64,000 bases of DNA from Eleusine coracana subsp. coracana. Its lineage: Eukaryota; Streptophyta; Magnoliopsida; Poales; Poaceae. A program made the position numbers and the translations under genes. Of this stretch, positions 45,221 to 56,932 are shown piece by piece; positions within the stretch are counted from its first letter, which is position 1, and the number at the start of each line of letters is the position of its first letter. The stretch lies in NCBI GenBank assembly GCA_032690845.1, contig CM064434.1:8124108-8188107 (forward strand), given 5' to 3'. The notes under the pieces were generated by a model that was not told where the DNA came from, ran no database searches, and worked only from the letters and a program-made list of their open reading frames with translations.

Positions 45221-46531
45221 GCTGGTATCAAAGCCGTGGTCCATGATAATACAACAAATAAATCATATTTTCAAAAACTACAACATTTGCGAGTAAGGAT
45301 ACGTTAGTATTGCCCATATAGATAATAGGGTGGTGACAAAGCTAACCTGGGTTATGATTGTTTACATTATTTGCATCTACGTCTTCTTCAAACAAAGGTA
45401 CGTGCGTGCTTAACCGACACGCATGATATCGGTGTCTGAGCTGTTGGCTCGTGACTTACCACGGGGCGATCCTTTTCTATGGATCGTTACTAGTAGAACT
45501 ATGCTTATTTTTGTAGTTCCATTTGAATTTGATATATTGTTTCTGCAATGGATGCTCTGCAGGTACACTAACACCGTTAGTATAACACTTAGGATAACTT
45601 ACGTGTTGAGTACGGGTCGTCACCAAATACTCGTGCCGCTAAGTATCGGTAAAATATGTGTTGTGTTGTGAGGAACGATGGGTTAATAAAACGAAAATTT
45701 TGCATCATGCATCCCTATATAACTAAACTAAAATTTTGTTCTCATCTTGATCACCAACCTCTGGATACAAAATTTCTAAACTTGTTGAGCATAAAATTTC
45801 AAAATACAAGCCCAATTGTCAAGTTAACAAGAATCTGTCCTACTTTTAGCTGTCAAATTCAAAAATTCATAGTTATTGATTTACTCAACCAAATAAGGCA
45901 TACAAATACTTTTTAGAAAGAGCTAAATACTCTCTGTTCCCCAGTGTTTAAGTTAATTAATGATCATAACAGTAACAACCTCAGAAACAAGGAACAAGTG
46001 TAATCTGCCAACACACTGTTTCCAGCATAACCCTGAACTTAAAAATTTCATAACTGGAGTTGTACTTCGAATTTTTAGGTGTTTGAACACAATCTGAAAA
46101 TCCTTTGAAGTCTATTGCCATCTACAATAGGTTTCATAATTTTATTGGTTTCCCTCTCTCCAGTAGAGCCAAAACACTAAGACCCTATCATCTAGAAATA
46201 GAATCAGCCAACCTGAACTTGCAAAATTCATAAGTCTAGTTTTACTTGGAATTTTTGAGAGTGTGAATACAATCTGGAAAGGTATGAAAGTGTACTGTAA
46301 CATTGAACCAAGCTCCAATTTTGAAGACCTTGTTTTCGGATCGGAATACTCACTTTTCTGACTGTTGTACAGTTAAGATAGAATCTATTTTAAAACCCCA
46401 TTACCATATGATTGCCCCTTGAGACTGGAAAATGTAAACTAAGACTTTGTCTCTGTATTTCATAGCACTTTATGTGAAATACATCTTTACTGTAAGGAAG
46501 GTTTGACTCAATCAAAATACTTTCCTTGTAG
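45221..46531 (+). other. E6 leader
   Basis: Begins with the primer site. About 1.3 kb, AT-rich and non-coding. Just before the next ORF it ends in ttccttgtag, which resembles a 3' splice site. Confidence 0.6.
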
Positions 46532-47383
46532 ATGGCTAAAATCAACAACCAACCACCACCGGGTTGGGAGATCACCGACGGTCTGGAGTTCACTGGGATG
46601 ACTCATCTGATTTGGAGAGTTCTCCATGGCTTTGGTAATGACATCCCTCCCAGTTATGTTGGCAAGGAATTTCAGGAGCATGGAGTCCCCTCCTGTGTCA
46701 TCCATGTGGCAGTTCCCCAACTACTCGGTTACTCCAGCATGGGAATCCTGGACCATTAGCGTCTTTGGCACAGATTTACCTTCCACTTGGGGTGTTGCTG
46801 CTTTCAAGGCACTCACTCGATTTTGTGAAGATCACAAGCATGACGTTGCTGGAACACCCGTCGCACTATTGCCCATTAATGATGTGAATGATTTTGAATG
46901 GAATAGGCGTGTGGACTTCATCTTTGATCCAAACCATCGCCGCCATGATCCGATGCTACCCATAATAGAGTATTATGGCTTATCCACCTTTGCCTTGTGC
47001 ACAAACTTGAGCCACCAACTAAATGTGTTTCATGCTGCACTTCGACTTTCTGAAGTCGAAAAACAAGCTAAGGATGAGGAAATTACAGAACTAAACCAAC
47101 AAATCCAAGCAAAGATGAACAGATGGATGCGATTATAGAAGAACGTGACAAAGCCTTGCAGGATGCAACAGATTTTGAGCATGACATGATTGAGGCTCAA
47201 GACGACTTGGACGCATTCAAGGCTGCCCACCTTCCTATTGAACTGAATTGGGATGAGATCATCATGGAATATGGAGAACAAGAGGATGTAGAGATGGCAC
47301 CTGCCGGTATTAATGATGTGCAAATGATGAATCTGGAGGAACCGGAAGAACTAGAAGAGCCAGAAGATATAGACCAGGAGTAG
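46532..47383 (+). pseudogene. E6 extra ORF upstream of gag
   Basis: ATG at 46532, immediately after a splice-acceptor-like cttgtag. It encodes about 280 residues in three pieces (46532-46700, to about 47120, then to 47383) linked by two frameshifts. Segments: PPPGWEITDGLEFTGMTHL at the start; a globular middle with WESWTISVFGTDLPSTWGVA and FKALTRFCEDH; a Glu/Lys/Gln-rich coiled-coil-like stretch (EKQAKDEEITELNQQIQ); and an acidic tail (EEPEELEEPEDIDQE). It is not Gag, Pol or an envelope that I recognise. It is sense-oriented and lies where Ogre-type elements carry ORF1, but E6 is not of that clade by its pol. Function unknown. Confidence 0.7.
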
Positions 47384-47675
47384 ATGGTTCGCTACACCCC
47401 TGTGTACGGTCGTGTAGTATATGTATCTCTAGTTCGATGTAGGATTGTGAATCTTTCATAATGTGTCCGCAATACCGTAGCTAGGCGTTGGCACATATGT
47501 GTAAGAGATCGTGTGATGATGTCCTTTTAACAACCATGTAGTCTGAATTGAATTAGTGGAGATGGTTGTCGCTTCCAAAATTTTGTTTATGCCTCTTGCA
47601 AATTTATGTTCTTGCACATGTGTTTTTATGGATTATTTTGAGAAATAACTAATGTGTAACCGTATAAATTGCAGC
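47384..47675 (+). other. Spacer between E6 extra ORF and gag
   Basis: About 290 bases, non-coding. It ends with aaccgtataaattgcag directly before the gag ATG, a good match to a plant 3' splice site. Confidence 0.5.
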
Positions 47676-48800
47676 ATGGTGCGTACTCAGAATCAGGATG
47701 ATCCTGAGAGCTCTCAGCAAGGAGCTAATGTTGAGCCCTCACTGGCAGAAGTATTGGCTGCGGAACTCAACCGGCAGCATAATGACTCCGAGTTGCTTCG
47801 TCGGCCGGTAGATATTACATCCCATTTGGCTGGACATGGAGGCAACCGCAACAACAACAACCAGCCCCGACAGAGCACCTACTCAGACTTCCTGGGGACT
47901 CATCCGCTGACATTCGAGCGTGCCAGAGAGCCACTGGACGACGATCATTAGCTGCGTCAGACTAAGTCTAAATTCAGTCTGCTAGAATGCACTGAGCACC
48001 AGAAGGTGATGTTCGCCGCCCAGCAACTCAAGGGCCCTGCTAGTGCCTGGTGGGCCAATTATGAAGCTTCTCTGACCGCTGGACGCGGCACCAAGTGGAA
48101 TGAGTTCAAGACTGCATTTCATGCTCATTTCATTCCCGCTAGCCTCATGCAGAGGAAATTCCAGGAATTCATGGATCTGAAACAATGAGGGAGGAATGTC
48201 CTCCAATATTCTGAAGCTTTCAATCACCTTGATCAGTATGCTACTGATTATGTCAACACTGAGGAGAAGAAGAGATATGCATTCTTGCGTGGGATGAATG
48301 TCATGCTCAAGGAACGTCTGACTTGGCAGACGACTGGCACCTACAATGACCTGGTCAATGCTGCTATTGTCCAGGAAGGTGCTATGCTCCAAGTTGAAGA
48401 AGAAGATCACAAAAGGAAGGCCCCTGCTAGTGCCTCTGCTGCCCCACAGGCGAAGCATCGCCTAATTTACACTTTACCCACCGGACAGCGTTTCCGGGCA
48501 TCCCCGTAGTAGCAGTATCAGTGATAGTTTGGCCAGAACTACTCGAGGCCACCACAGCAATAGAACTTTCCACCCCGTGCACCGTACCAACAGCAGAACA
48601 CTCAGTATCGTGCACCATATCAGAAGCAAGGAAACCAGAATGCTCGTGCCCCACAGCCCGCTAATCGTGGAAGCAACTATCTGTGCTATAACTGTGGTCG
48701 CACCGGCCACTTTGCTAAGAGCTGCACTGCACCTAGGCACAACAACAACAACAACAATAACAACCAGCGTCAAAACCAGAATAGAAATGTGAATGCACTG
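47676..48800 (+). pseudogene. E6 gag
   Basis: ATG at 47676. A polar N-terminus, then the Ty3 capsid core with LKGPASAWWANYEASL, WNEFKTAFHAHFIP and RKFQEFMDLKQ, then KKRYAFLRGMNVMLKERL. A Gln-rich linker follows, then the zinc knuckle CYNCGRTGHFAKSC near 48670-48725 and an Asn-rich tail. In-frame stops fall at 47949 (TAG), 48186 (TGA) and near 48507 (TAG). The first two sit where related proteins have Gln or Arg, fitting C-to-T changes. The frame continues into protease without a shift, as expected of a single Gag-Pol frame. Confidence 0.85.
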
Positions 48801-51800
48801 TCTCATGGTGCCCAAGTGAACTACACCAATGCTGAAGACATCCCTCAGGGCGAACCCGTGTTGACCAGTACGCTCTCACTCCATCGCCAACCTGTCTTTG
48901 CACTTTTTGATTCTAGTGCTACACATAATTTCATTAGCAAAGCTTGTGTGCAAAAACATAATCTCCACACCACCACCATAAATAGATGCTACACCGTCTG
49001 CTCTAATGAAGTGGTATGTAAGGCTCCTCTAGAAATAAATCAAAAGATTTACCCCACCAATTTCATCATGCTCAAGGATCAAGAAATCGATCTGATCATA
49101 GGTATGATCTGGATGAAAACCCATAGAGCCATGCTAGACATCGAACCCCGTATCATTCACATCAACTCTCTCTTGCATGGCCAAGACACACTTTCTCTAA
49201 ACACCGATTCATCGAAAGCCCTGGTTGTCCATCACTTGGAAGGACAATCACTCGAGAACATTCCCATTGTTTGTGAGTATCTTGATGTGTTCCCTGAAGA
49301 TATCTCTGGCCTCCCGCCTGACCGTTAAGTGGAATTTAAGATAGAGCTACAGCCAGGAACTTCTCCAATATCCCGTCGACCATATAAAATGGCTCCGAAC
49401 GAGCTGGCTGAGTTGAAGAAGCAGTTGAATGAGCTGCTGGAAAAAGGATTTATTCACCCAAGTACTTCACCTTGGGGCTGCCCTGCTATTTTTGTGAAGA
49501 AGAAGGACAAATCTCTGCGTCTCTCATTGATTATCAGCCTCTCAACGAAGTTACCATCAAAAAGATCCTTTTTGACCAATTGGTTGGTGCCAAGGTCTTT
49601 TCAAAAATTAACCTCCATTCATGTTATCATCAAATCAAGATCAGAGCAGAAGATATTCCGAAGACCGCCTTCTCTAGTTGATATGGATTGTTCGAGTATC
49701 TGGTAATATCATTCAGATTAACAAATGCCCTGACCCATTTCATGTACCTCATAATTCGGTATTCATGCCAAAGCTGGACAAATTCGTGGTAGTATTCATT
49801 GATGACATCCTCATTTATTCTAAGTCCAAGGAAGAGCATGCTTAACATCTTCACATTGTCCTTCAACGGCTCCGAGATCACAAGTTATATGCAAAATTTA
49901 GCAAGTGTGAATTTTGGTTAGACCGTGTGCCATTACTCAGCCACATAGTTTTAGCAGAAGGAATCTCGGTAGATCCCAGCAAAGTTCAAGATGTGCTAGA
50001 TTGGAAGCCACCGAAAACAGTTCATCAAGTTCGTAGTTTCCTCGGATTAGCTGGATATTATCGTAGGTTCATCCCTAATTTTTCCCAGATATCCAACCCT
50101 ATCACAAGATTACTGAAAAACAATGTGAAGTTCGAATGGAGTGATAAATGTGAAGAAGCATTTTAGAAATTGAATGAACTATTAACCACTGGCCCAGTAT
50201 TGGCTCAGCCGGACATCACTAAACCATTTGACGTGTATTGTGATGCATCTGGGATAGGACTTGGATGTGTGCTTATGCAAAGAGGTCGTGTCATTGCCTA
50301 TGCATCGCGACAACTAAGGAAGCATGAAGAACATTATCCAACTCATGATTTAGAACTAGGTGCACTAAAGATTTGGAGGCATTATCTACTCGGGAATTTA
50401 GTGCATATCTACACAGATCATAAGAGCTTGAAATACATTTTCACTCAGACCGATCTGAATATGAGACAACATCAGTGGCTGGAATTAATCAAGGATTATA
50501 ATCTGGAGATTCATTATCATCCAGGCAAGGCCAATGTAGTTGCCGACGGGTTAAGCAGAAAAATCCACTACAATAACTTGGTGTTGGAATTCCAGGACAG
50601 CAGCAACCACATAACTAATTCAAAACCCAGTCTCCATGTTTTGCCTACTATAGTGATTAGCAACCTTAGTATACACTCCACCATCCGTGAAGAAATCATT
50701 CTTGCACAGAAGAAGGACATTGGTATGAGATACATCCGTCAAAACATTAAAAATGGTAAAGCAAAATGTTTCACCCAAGACTCGAATGGTACTCTATGGT
50801 TCATTAACCATTTAGCAGTACCAAAAGACTTTGAACTTCGACGGAAAATCTTGGGTGAAGCACATCACTCCAAATACTCTATCCATCCGGGTAGTAATAA
50901 AATATACCAAGATCTAAAGAAGAATTTCTGGTGGACAAGAATGAAGCAAGAAGTTACTCGGTATGTTGCAGAATGTGATACTTGTCAGAGAGTTAAGGCT
51001 GACCATTTGAAACAGGCTGGATTACTTCAACCATTGAGTATTCCCACCTGGAAATGGGAAGACATCAGCATGGACTTTATTGTTGGCCTCCCTCTCACTT
51101 CTCGGAAGCATGATTCAATTTGGGTTATTGTGGACAGACTCACCAAATCTGCTCACTTCCTGCCAGTCAACAATAGATACAGCATACAACAGTATGCAAA
51201 ACTATACATCACAAGAATTTTGTGTTTTCATGGAGTACCCAAGACCATCATTTCAGATCGTGGTTTGCAGTTTGTCGCTCGTTTCTAGGAACAGCTGCAT
51301 GCATCTCTGGGTACAGGTTCAATTCATAGTTCTGCTTACCATTCCGCTACCGATGGACAAACAGAGCATGTCAACCAAATTTTGGAAGATATGCTTAGAG
51401 CATGTGTTTTAGCACATGGTGGTAATTGGAATAAGTATCTAACTTATGCAAAATTTTCATATAACAACAGTTACCAGGAGAGTGTGAAAATGTCACCATT
51501 TGAAGCACTCTATGGTTGCAGTTGTAGAACCCCTCTGAAATGGTCTGAACCTGGAGAAAGAGTAACATTTGGTCCTGATCTTGTAAAGGATGCTGAAGAA
51601 AAAGTTTGTACCATTCAGGCAAATCTTAAAGCTGCTAAATGCCATCAAGAGAAGTATGCAAACAGACGACGTAGACCACTGTATTTCAATAAAGGTGACT
51701 ACGTCTATCTTTGAGTGTCGCCTATGAAGGGTATCCGACGGTTTGGAGTCAAAGGAAAGTTAGCTCCCCATTATATTGGACCATTCCAAATTCTGGAACG

Positions 51801-52164
51801 ATGTGGAAACGTAGCCTACAAGCTGGAGTTACCTGCTAACTTGTCTGGAGTTCATAACACCTTTCACGTCTCTCAGCTAAAGCGGTGTCTCAAACCACCC
51901 ATTAACAAAATCATGGGAGATTATGACCAACTTTAACCAGACCTCACATACTCCGAACAACCAATAAAGATCCTCGATTAGAAAGAGTGCACAACCCGGA
52001 AAAGAACAACCAAAATCTATAAAGTTCAATGGTGTAATCACTCGGAAGAAGAATCCACATGGGAATCTGAAGAATTCCTGAGTACACATTACCCAAAATT
52101 TTCGTCGTCATACGCAGGTATAACCTTGACCACTATACTTCCCTCTAGTTTGCCTTATTCATAG
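48801..52164 (+). pseudogene. E6 pol: protease, RT, RNase H, integrase, chromodomain
   Basis: Protease LFDSSATHNFISK (normally DSGAS, so the active-site Gly is Ser) is near 48900. RT starts EFKIELQPGTSPISRRPYK after a TAA at 49326. A frameshift falls near 49515 and another before VVFIDDILIYS (about 49790). RNase H has VYCDASGIGLGCVLMQ and YTDHKSLKYIF. The integrase zinc region has CDTCQRVKADH; its DDE core has DISMDFIVGLP, IISDRG and ATDGQTEHVNQ. A C-terminal chromodomain reads YKVQWCNHSEEESTWE. Further stops are at 50164 (TAG), 51286 (TAG) and 51712 (TGA). The chromodomain would direct integration to modified chromatin. The copy is inactive. Confidence 0.9.
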
Positions 52165-52197
52165 TCTTGGGACGAGATTTCTTTAAGGAGAGAGGGT

Positions 52198-55100
52198 TGT
52201 GACACCCAGGTGTCTCACTTCTACTTAACAAACATGAAGAGCACAAATCATGAATATTATAGCATGAAATGATAGAGCCCAATTTATTTGAATTAATTCT
52301 AGGCAATTAAAAACCCTGCAACCAAGATATTGAAGTAACTTAATACATTTCAATATAACATATGCCAAATAAATTCCTAATCAGATTGGTAATAATAAAA
52401 TAGAATTTTACGAATTTAATGAGCATTTTACCATATGTGGAAATACCCAATTAATTAATTAAAACCTAGAAACCTTTTGAGTTTGAATTTTAAAATTTCC
52501 AAAATGCATTTGAACATTTGGGCCCCACCAGAGCACCAGAAGTATCACAAGGGACCTATGTGCAAAATCCCAATTCATTTGGAGGCCCCTAGCTATTTTC
52601 TTTAGAATTAATTAAAACTAAGGACCTATTTGCGAAGATAAGGAAAGAATCTGGACTGTACTATAAAATCATTTTCTTCCTCCTCCATTGGTTCTGGCGC
52701 AGCAGAGCTCTTCTCCCCGACACACGCCATCTCCGGCGCCAATGCTCTGCCGCCTCGACCCCGGGACTCGGAGCAAACAGTGCTGCTTGCACCCCTCTGC
52801 TCACCCCGTCGTGTCCCATCCATCCCCTCCGCCGCAAGCTTGCCCAACGAGCTTCTTCCCCACCTATGCACGTCAACCCGACCCGGCCGGCAAAATATTC
52901 AATTCCACGTGCCATTGCCGCTCCCCTTCACCCCGTGCACGCAAACTGGTGCACGAAGCCTCTACGACCCCACGTCGCCCCACTCCGAGCGCTTCCTCGG
53001 CCAATAACACCCACTGCCACAATCCTTTTCCCCAACCACCATTGCCGCCCACCACAACCGAGAGCTACGAGTATCGTCGCCTCACTGCTCCACTGCCTCC
53101 CGAGCCGAGCCAAGAATACCAAAACCATGCGCACAACTCCCCTCTAGCTCCCCAGGCCACTCGCTCGGCCACTCCCTACGTGTGCTCAACCAATTCGAAG
53201 AAAAACCGAGATGAGCAACTCCGGTGACCTCCTCCACCACCGGCCAAAATTAGCTGCTCTCGGTGAGCCTCGTCGCCTATCCTTCTTCTCTCATGCGTGC
53301 AACTTCCTGACGCTCCTCCCTGACCTTCTTTTTCTTCGTTTTCCATCACGGAGTCGACGGCATTGCGTTTTTCCCCAGCCACCGCCTCTGCTCCGTCGGA
53401 ACCAAGCCACATCACCAACGAGCTCTATGCTTCGGTCCTCCTTGTCGAACGCCAACTGATACCGAGCATCCCCGAGTCACCGTGAAGCTCCACGAGGAGA
53501 CCGAGATCGAGTTCATGCCCTCTACCATTTTTGCGAAGCCGCCGAACGTCGTCCTTCCACCGCCTCTCATCTCCGACCACCTTCCGGTGAGTCTCTGTCC
53601 TCATGATCACTCCCAGACCGTGCACCTCGGCGTGCTCATGATTCCCGCGCACTCGCGGCGAGAACCCGACACGCGTAGCCGCCGGTGGTGAGCCTTCCGG
53701 CTGCCCTGCTTCGACTCCGGTGAGAGCCTACTGGCAGCTTCGTTGTCACCCATGTGGCCCGATGTAGCGTCGAAGTGTCGCCCGCGTGGCTGCTGACCTG
53801 TCGCCCACCTATTATTCGAATAAGTCAGAAATACCCAGGAAAATGCAGTAAATCGATTAAATTTTCTAAAAAGCATAGTAAATCAAATATGAATCCAATG
53901 AGGCCCAAACAAATTTTTTTAGATTCATTTTGAAGTGCTCTATTTTAGCAAAATGATAAATCATTGTCTCTGTACATGTATTTTTATTAATTTATTTAAT
54001 TGTCAAAACACTAAATAACTAGGTATAAAATTAAATCCTGATTTTAGGCATGCTTAGTAAACACATGATTATCTACCACCACAAATTTTGGTTTGGTAAA
54101 ATATAAATTAGTTTAGGCTCTAGAATTTATTTAGTGTGTTTGCTTAGATTAATTCTAGTAATTATTTTATAAATAATTTGCCCCTGCCACTTGGCATAAA
54201 AATCACTCATATAAGCCTCTGTTCACAGTAAATCACACATGTCCATAAACATAAATTTACTATACTAATTAATTTAATTGCTCATATCACTCATTTACTC
54301 TATTTAATTGCATAAGGAATATATATACTTAAAATCTTAAATAACAACTCCACTTCTCTGAAGCATATGGCTTCGAGAACATAATAATAATTTTGTTAAC
54401 AATAAAACACTAATGTGCTTTCATGCATCATACCATTGCATTAAACGGTGTTCCGACAATGTCGTTAACTCAATTCCATCATATAGGTAACGACCACCAG
54501 GAGCAAGAGGAGGATTATCAGAAGGATATTGATCCTCAAGAGCAAGAAGTTGTAGTTGCTAGCACTAACATTGATCTAGGCAAGCCCCGGTTTGCATTCG
54601 CCTTTTTATAAAGTTTTGCTAGTTTATAATATTACTAGTGTCTTTGATTATTGTTGCATTAGGTCATAGGAGTTGACTGAAACCCACCTTGCATGATACC
54701 CCAAATGATCTATGCTATTGTCATTAGAACTATGGTAGTATCGGTACTGTGTCACTATGCTTAGAAATTATTAGTCTCGGTAGATATTGTTACTAAGGAA
54801 AGACTTGATCACGGGAACGGAACTTAATAAAAGAAGTTTACTTTTGATGTTATGACCGGGCAGGGATGATGCATGTGTAGGTTTGCAGCAATACATGGGT
54901 GTTGACTGCGGTAGCCCTGCCTTGTCAAACCTAGGACCCGTCCATGGTCAACCCCTTGATCAAATATTGAACAATACCGTATGCATACTAGTTTATGGGC
55001 ACTAGTAAACCGACATAGCATTAAAGGTCACTCACATTAAGGACGGTTAAGGTGCGTTGGTTATTGATCCTCCTGCCGCTAGAGTGGGCGGTTCATACCA

Positions 55101-55952
55101 TGAAGTACTGTTGGCAGAACGGCATGCCCACTCGACGTCACCACACCCGATCTGAGGTATAAGTGCTTTTCTTGTGAAAGGTTGCCATATACGACCTTAA
55201 TTGGTGCGTATGTGTCGTGTATCTCGGGTTTTCCCAGCTGGTGTAAATCAATTGCAATTGTTATCCCTCACAGTAATGAGTACCACTTGGTCACCGCGCC
55301 AATCACGTAGTTGCACATGATACTTGGAAATTGGTTATGTTGCTTATTGTTTATGTTACTATTATTGCTCTTATGTTGTACTTACTTTATGAATTGTTTT
55401 ATTACCTTATGATGCTTCACTAAAGTTACATTTCTGCTCTACCAATTAAACTGAAAAAAAAAATTTGGTAGAACCAATAGGATGCTTAGTGCAAGTCCTC
55501 TCAAACAAGCCACCTATTAGAGCCTTTGCATTGTCTAGGTACTCGATGGGTAAGTCTTGCTGAATAATTAGTATTTAGGCTTTGTGCCAATATTGTTTTT
55601 CAGGTAAAGAAGAAATAGAATTGCCTGTAGATGTGATGTCTTGGGACATGCAAGTTCCTGAGTGTTGGACTGCCCACTAGGTCTCTGACTTGCCGCCGCA
55701 GTGATGTTGTGTGCTGCTAGAGTGATGGTTCTTCGGGTATGAATCATTACTACGCTATATCGTCAAACTCGTAGTTTTTCAATGTTATTCGCTTTCGCTG
55801 TTTTTAAAACATTCATGAACTTGTATTATTCCGCTGCACTTTGATCACCTTAATGATGTAATATTCAACTTAAATTTGGACCAATATTGTATTATCAAGT
55901 GTCTGCATTATCAGCACCTTCAGGACCTCGATCCTCCGGGAAGGGGCGCCAC
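52198..55952 (+). repeat. E6 LTR, 3' copy
   Basis: 3755 bases, TGTGACACCC...GGGGCGCCACA, followed by ttcac. The GC-rich block corresponds to about 52680-53800. It aligns end to end with 41447-45220. Confidence 0.93.
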
Positions 55953-56688
55953 ATTCACCGCCCAGGGCTTCGTGCCATGTTGCGGTTTGAAACCGCCAGC
56001 CTTCATGGCTTGTATTCCGCCGCCACCTTCATGGTGGGACTGTCTCTGCCCTAGATAGGGTTAGGTTACATCCGCGTTGCACTGCCACCTTCATTGCGGG
56101 GCTTTGTCTTCTTTTTCGCCTTTTTTTCTTGAGATGGTGGTGGCGAGCATGACGCCTTCCCCTACTAGGGTCAGGTTTTGATCTGGTGGCTAAGCCACCG
56201 GATCTATTTTTTTTTTTTTTTGTTTTTCTTTGATCTGAGCACATCTTCATGGCGGGTCTAATCTAGATGTTCCCATCTTCAGGCATGCATCGACAGAGGG
56301 CACTCGTGCAGCCTTTTTTTGAACTTTCTGTTCCCCTGTTTTGGATCTGGGATATCCCAGATCCTCCCCATGTCGGATCTGGATCTGGTCTAGGGTTGGG
56401 AGATCTTGGCACATTGATAATGATGCAAGTCAAGATTGTGCACGCGAATCTGATTTGATTTGTTTTTCTTCGATTGCTGCACTAGCCTGAAGGCTTTTTG
56501 TCGGGATTCTTCTGCGTTTAGCTGTACGGTTACCTCCGAAATTTCTTCTTTATTTCTCGGAACGCAAAGAACTCCATGGACAGATCTTGGTTGCAATGAG
56601 TCAAGATAATAATGCAATCGTAATGAAAAACGTACCGTAAATCACCGAACTTTTGGATGAAAAACTCGATTAGAGCGTGCTGATAACG
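55953..56688 (-). other. E1 leader, third part, next to the primer site
   Basis: No long frame. On the plus strand it contains further CTTCRTG hairpins, agcc-ttcat-ggct (55998-56010) and ccacc-ttcat-ggtgg (56023-56037), plus a T16 run near 56206. Its right edge on the minus strand, cgttatcagcacgctc, is the probable E1 primer-binding region. Confidence 0.65.
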
Positions 56689-56932
56689 TGTTGAGTTATC
56701 GGTGGATCACGGCACATAGATCACGACAGAGAACGAAAAGTAAAACACAAGAATAGAGGAGACAAAATTCTTTATTGCTGTATTTCTGATCAATTACAAA
56801 GGAGTGTCTTCTCAACTATTTATAAAGGCAGAACCCAAACTTCATGTTGGGCCCTGATTCGATAACGAGCCCACATGGGCCAGGAGACCTTCTTCTAGAA
56901 AGTGGGCCTAGCCCAATAAGCGTTTTACAACA
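56689..56932 (-). repeat. E1 LTR, 5' copy (right)
   Basis: 244 bases, TGTTGAGTTATCGG...TTTTACAACA, followed by gaaaa. Partner of 8359-8602. Confidence 0.92.

Larger units (their letters stand above)
41447..55952 (+). mobile_element. E6: long-LTR chromovirus-type Ty3-gypsy element
   Basis: The LTRs at 41447-45220 (3774 bases) and 52198-55952 (3755 bases) start TGTGACACC and end CACTACA/CGCCACA. A perfect ttcac duplication flanks them (41442-41446 and 55953-55957). TGGTATCAAAGCC at 45223 is the primer site and AAGGAGAGAGGG just before 52198 is the polypurine tract. The order is extra ORF, gag, protease, RT, RNase H, integrase, chromodomain. Very long LTRs plus a C-terminal chromodomain point to the Tekay/Del group of chromoviruses. 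All ORFs are interrupted. Confidence 0.92.
8359..56932 (-). mobile_element. E1: outer Ty1-copia element hosting all other insertions
   Basis: The LTRs at 8359-8602 and 56689-56932 are 244 bases each, begin TGTTGAG and end TTTTACAACA. Both are flanked by the same five bases, gaaaa (8354-8358 and 56933-56937), so this is one insertion pulled apart by later ones. Read on the minus strand, a primer-binding-like ttatcagcacgctct follows the right LTR. A purine tract (agcccaagggagag) precedes the left LTR. Gag, protease and RNase H remnants appear in copia order from 12.5 to 9.0 kb. Own sequence after removing insertions: 8359-13594, 41102-41446 and 55953-56932. The leader ahead of gag is unusually long, about 2.1 kb. 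All reading frames are broken. Confidence 0.9.
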
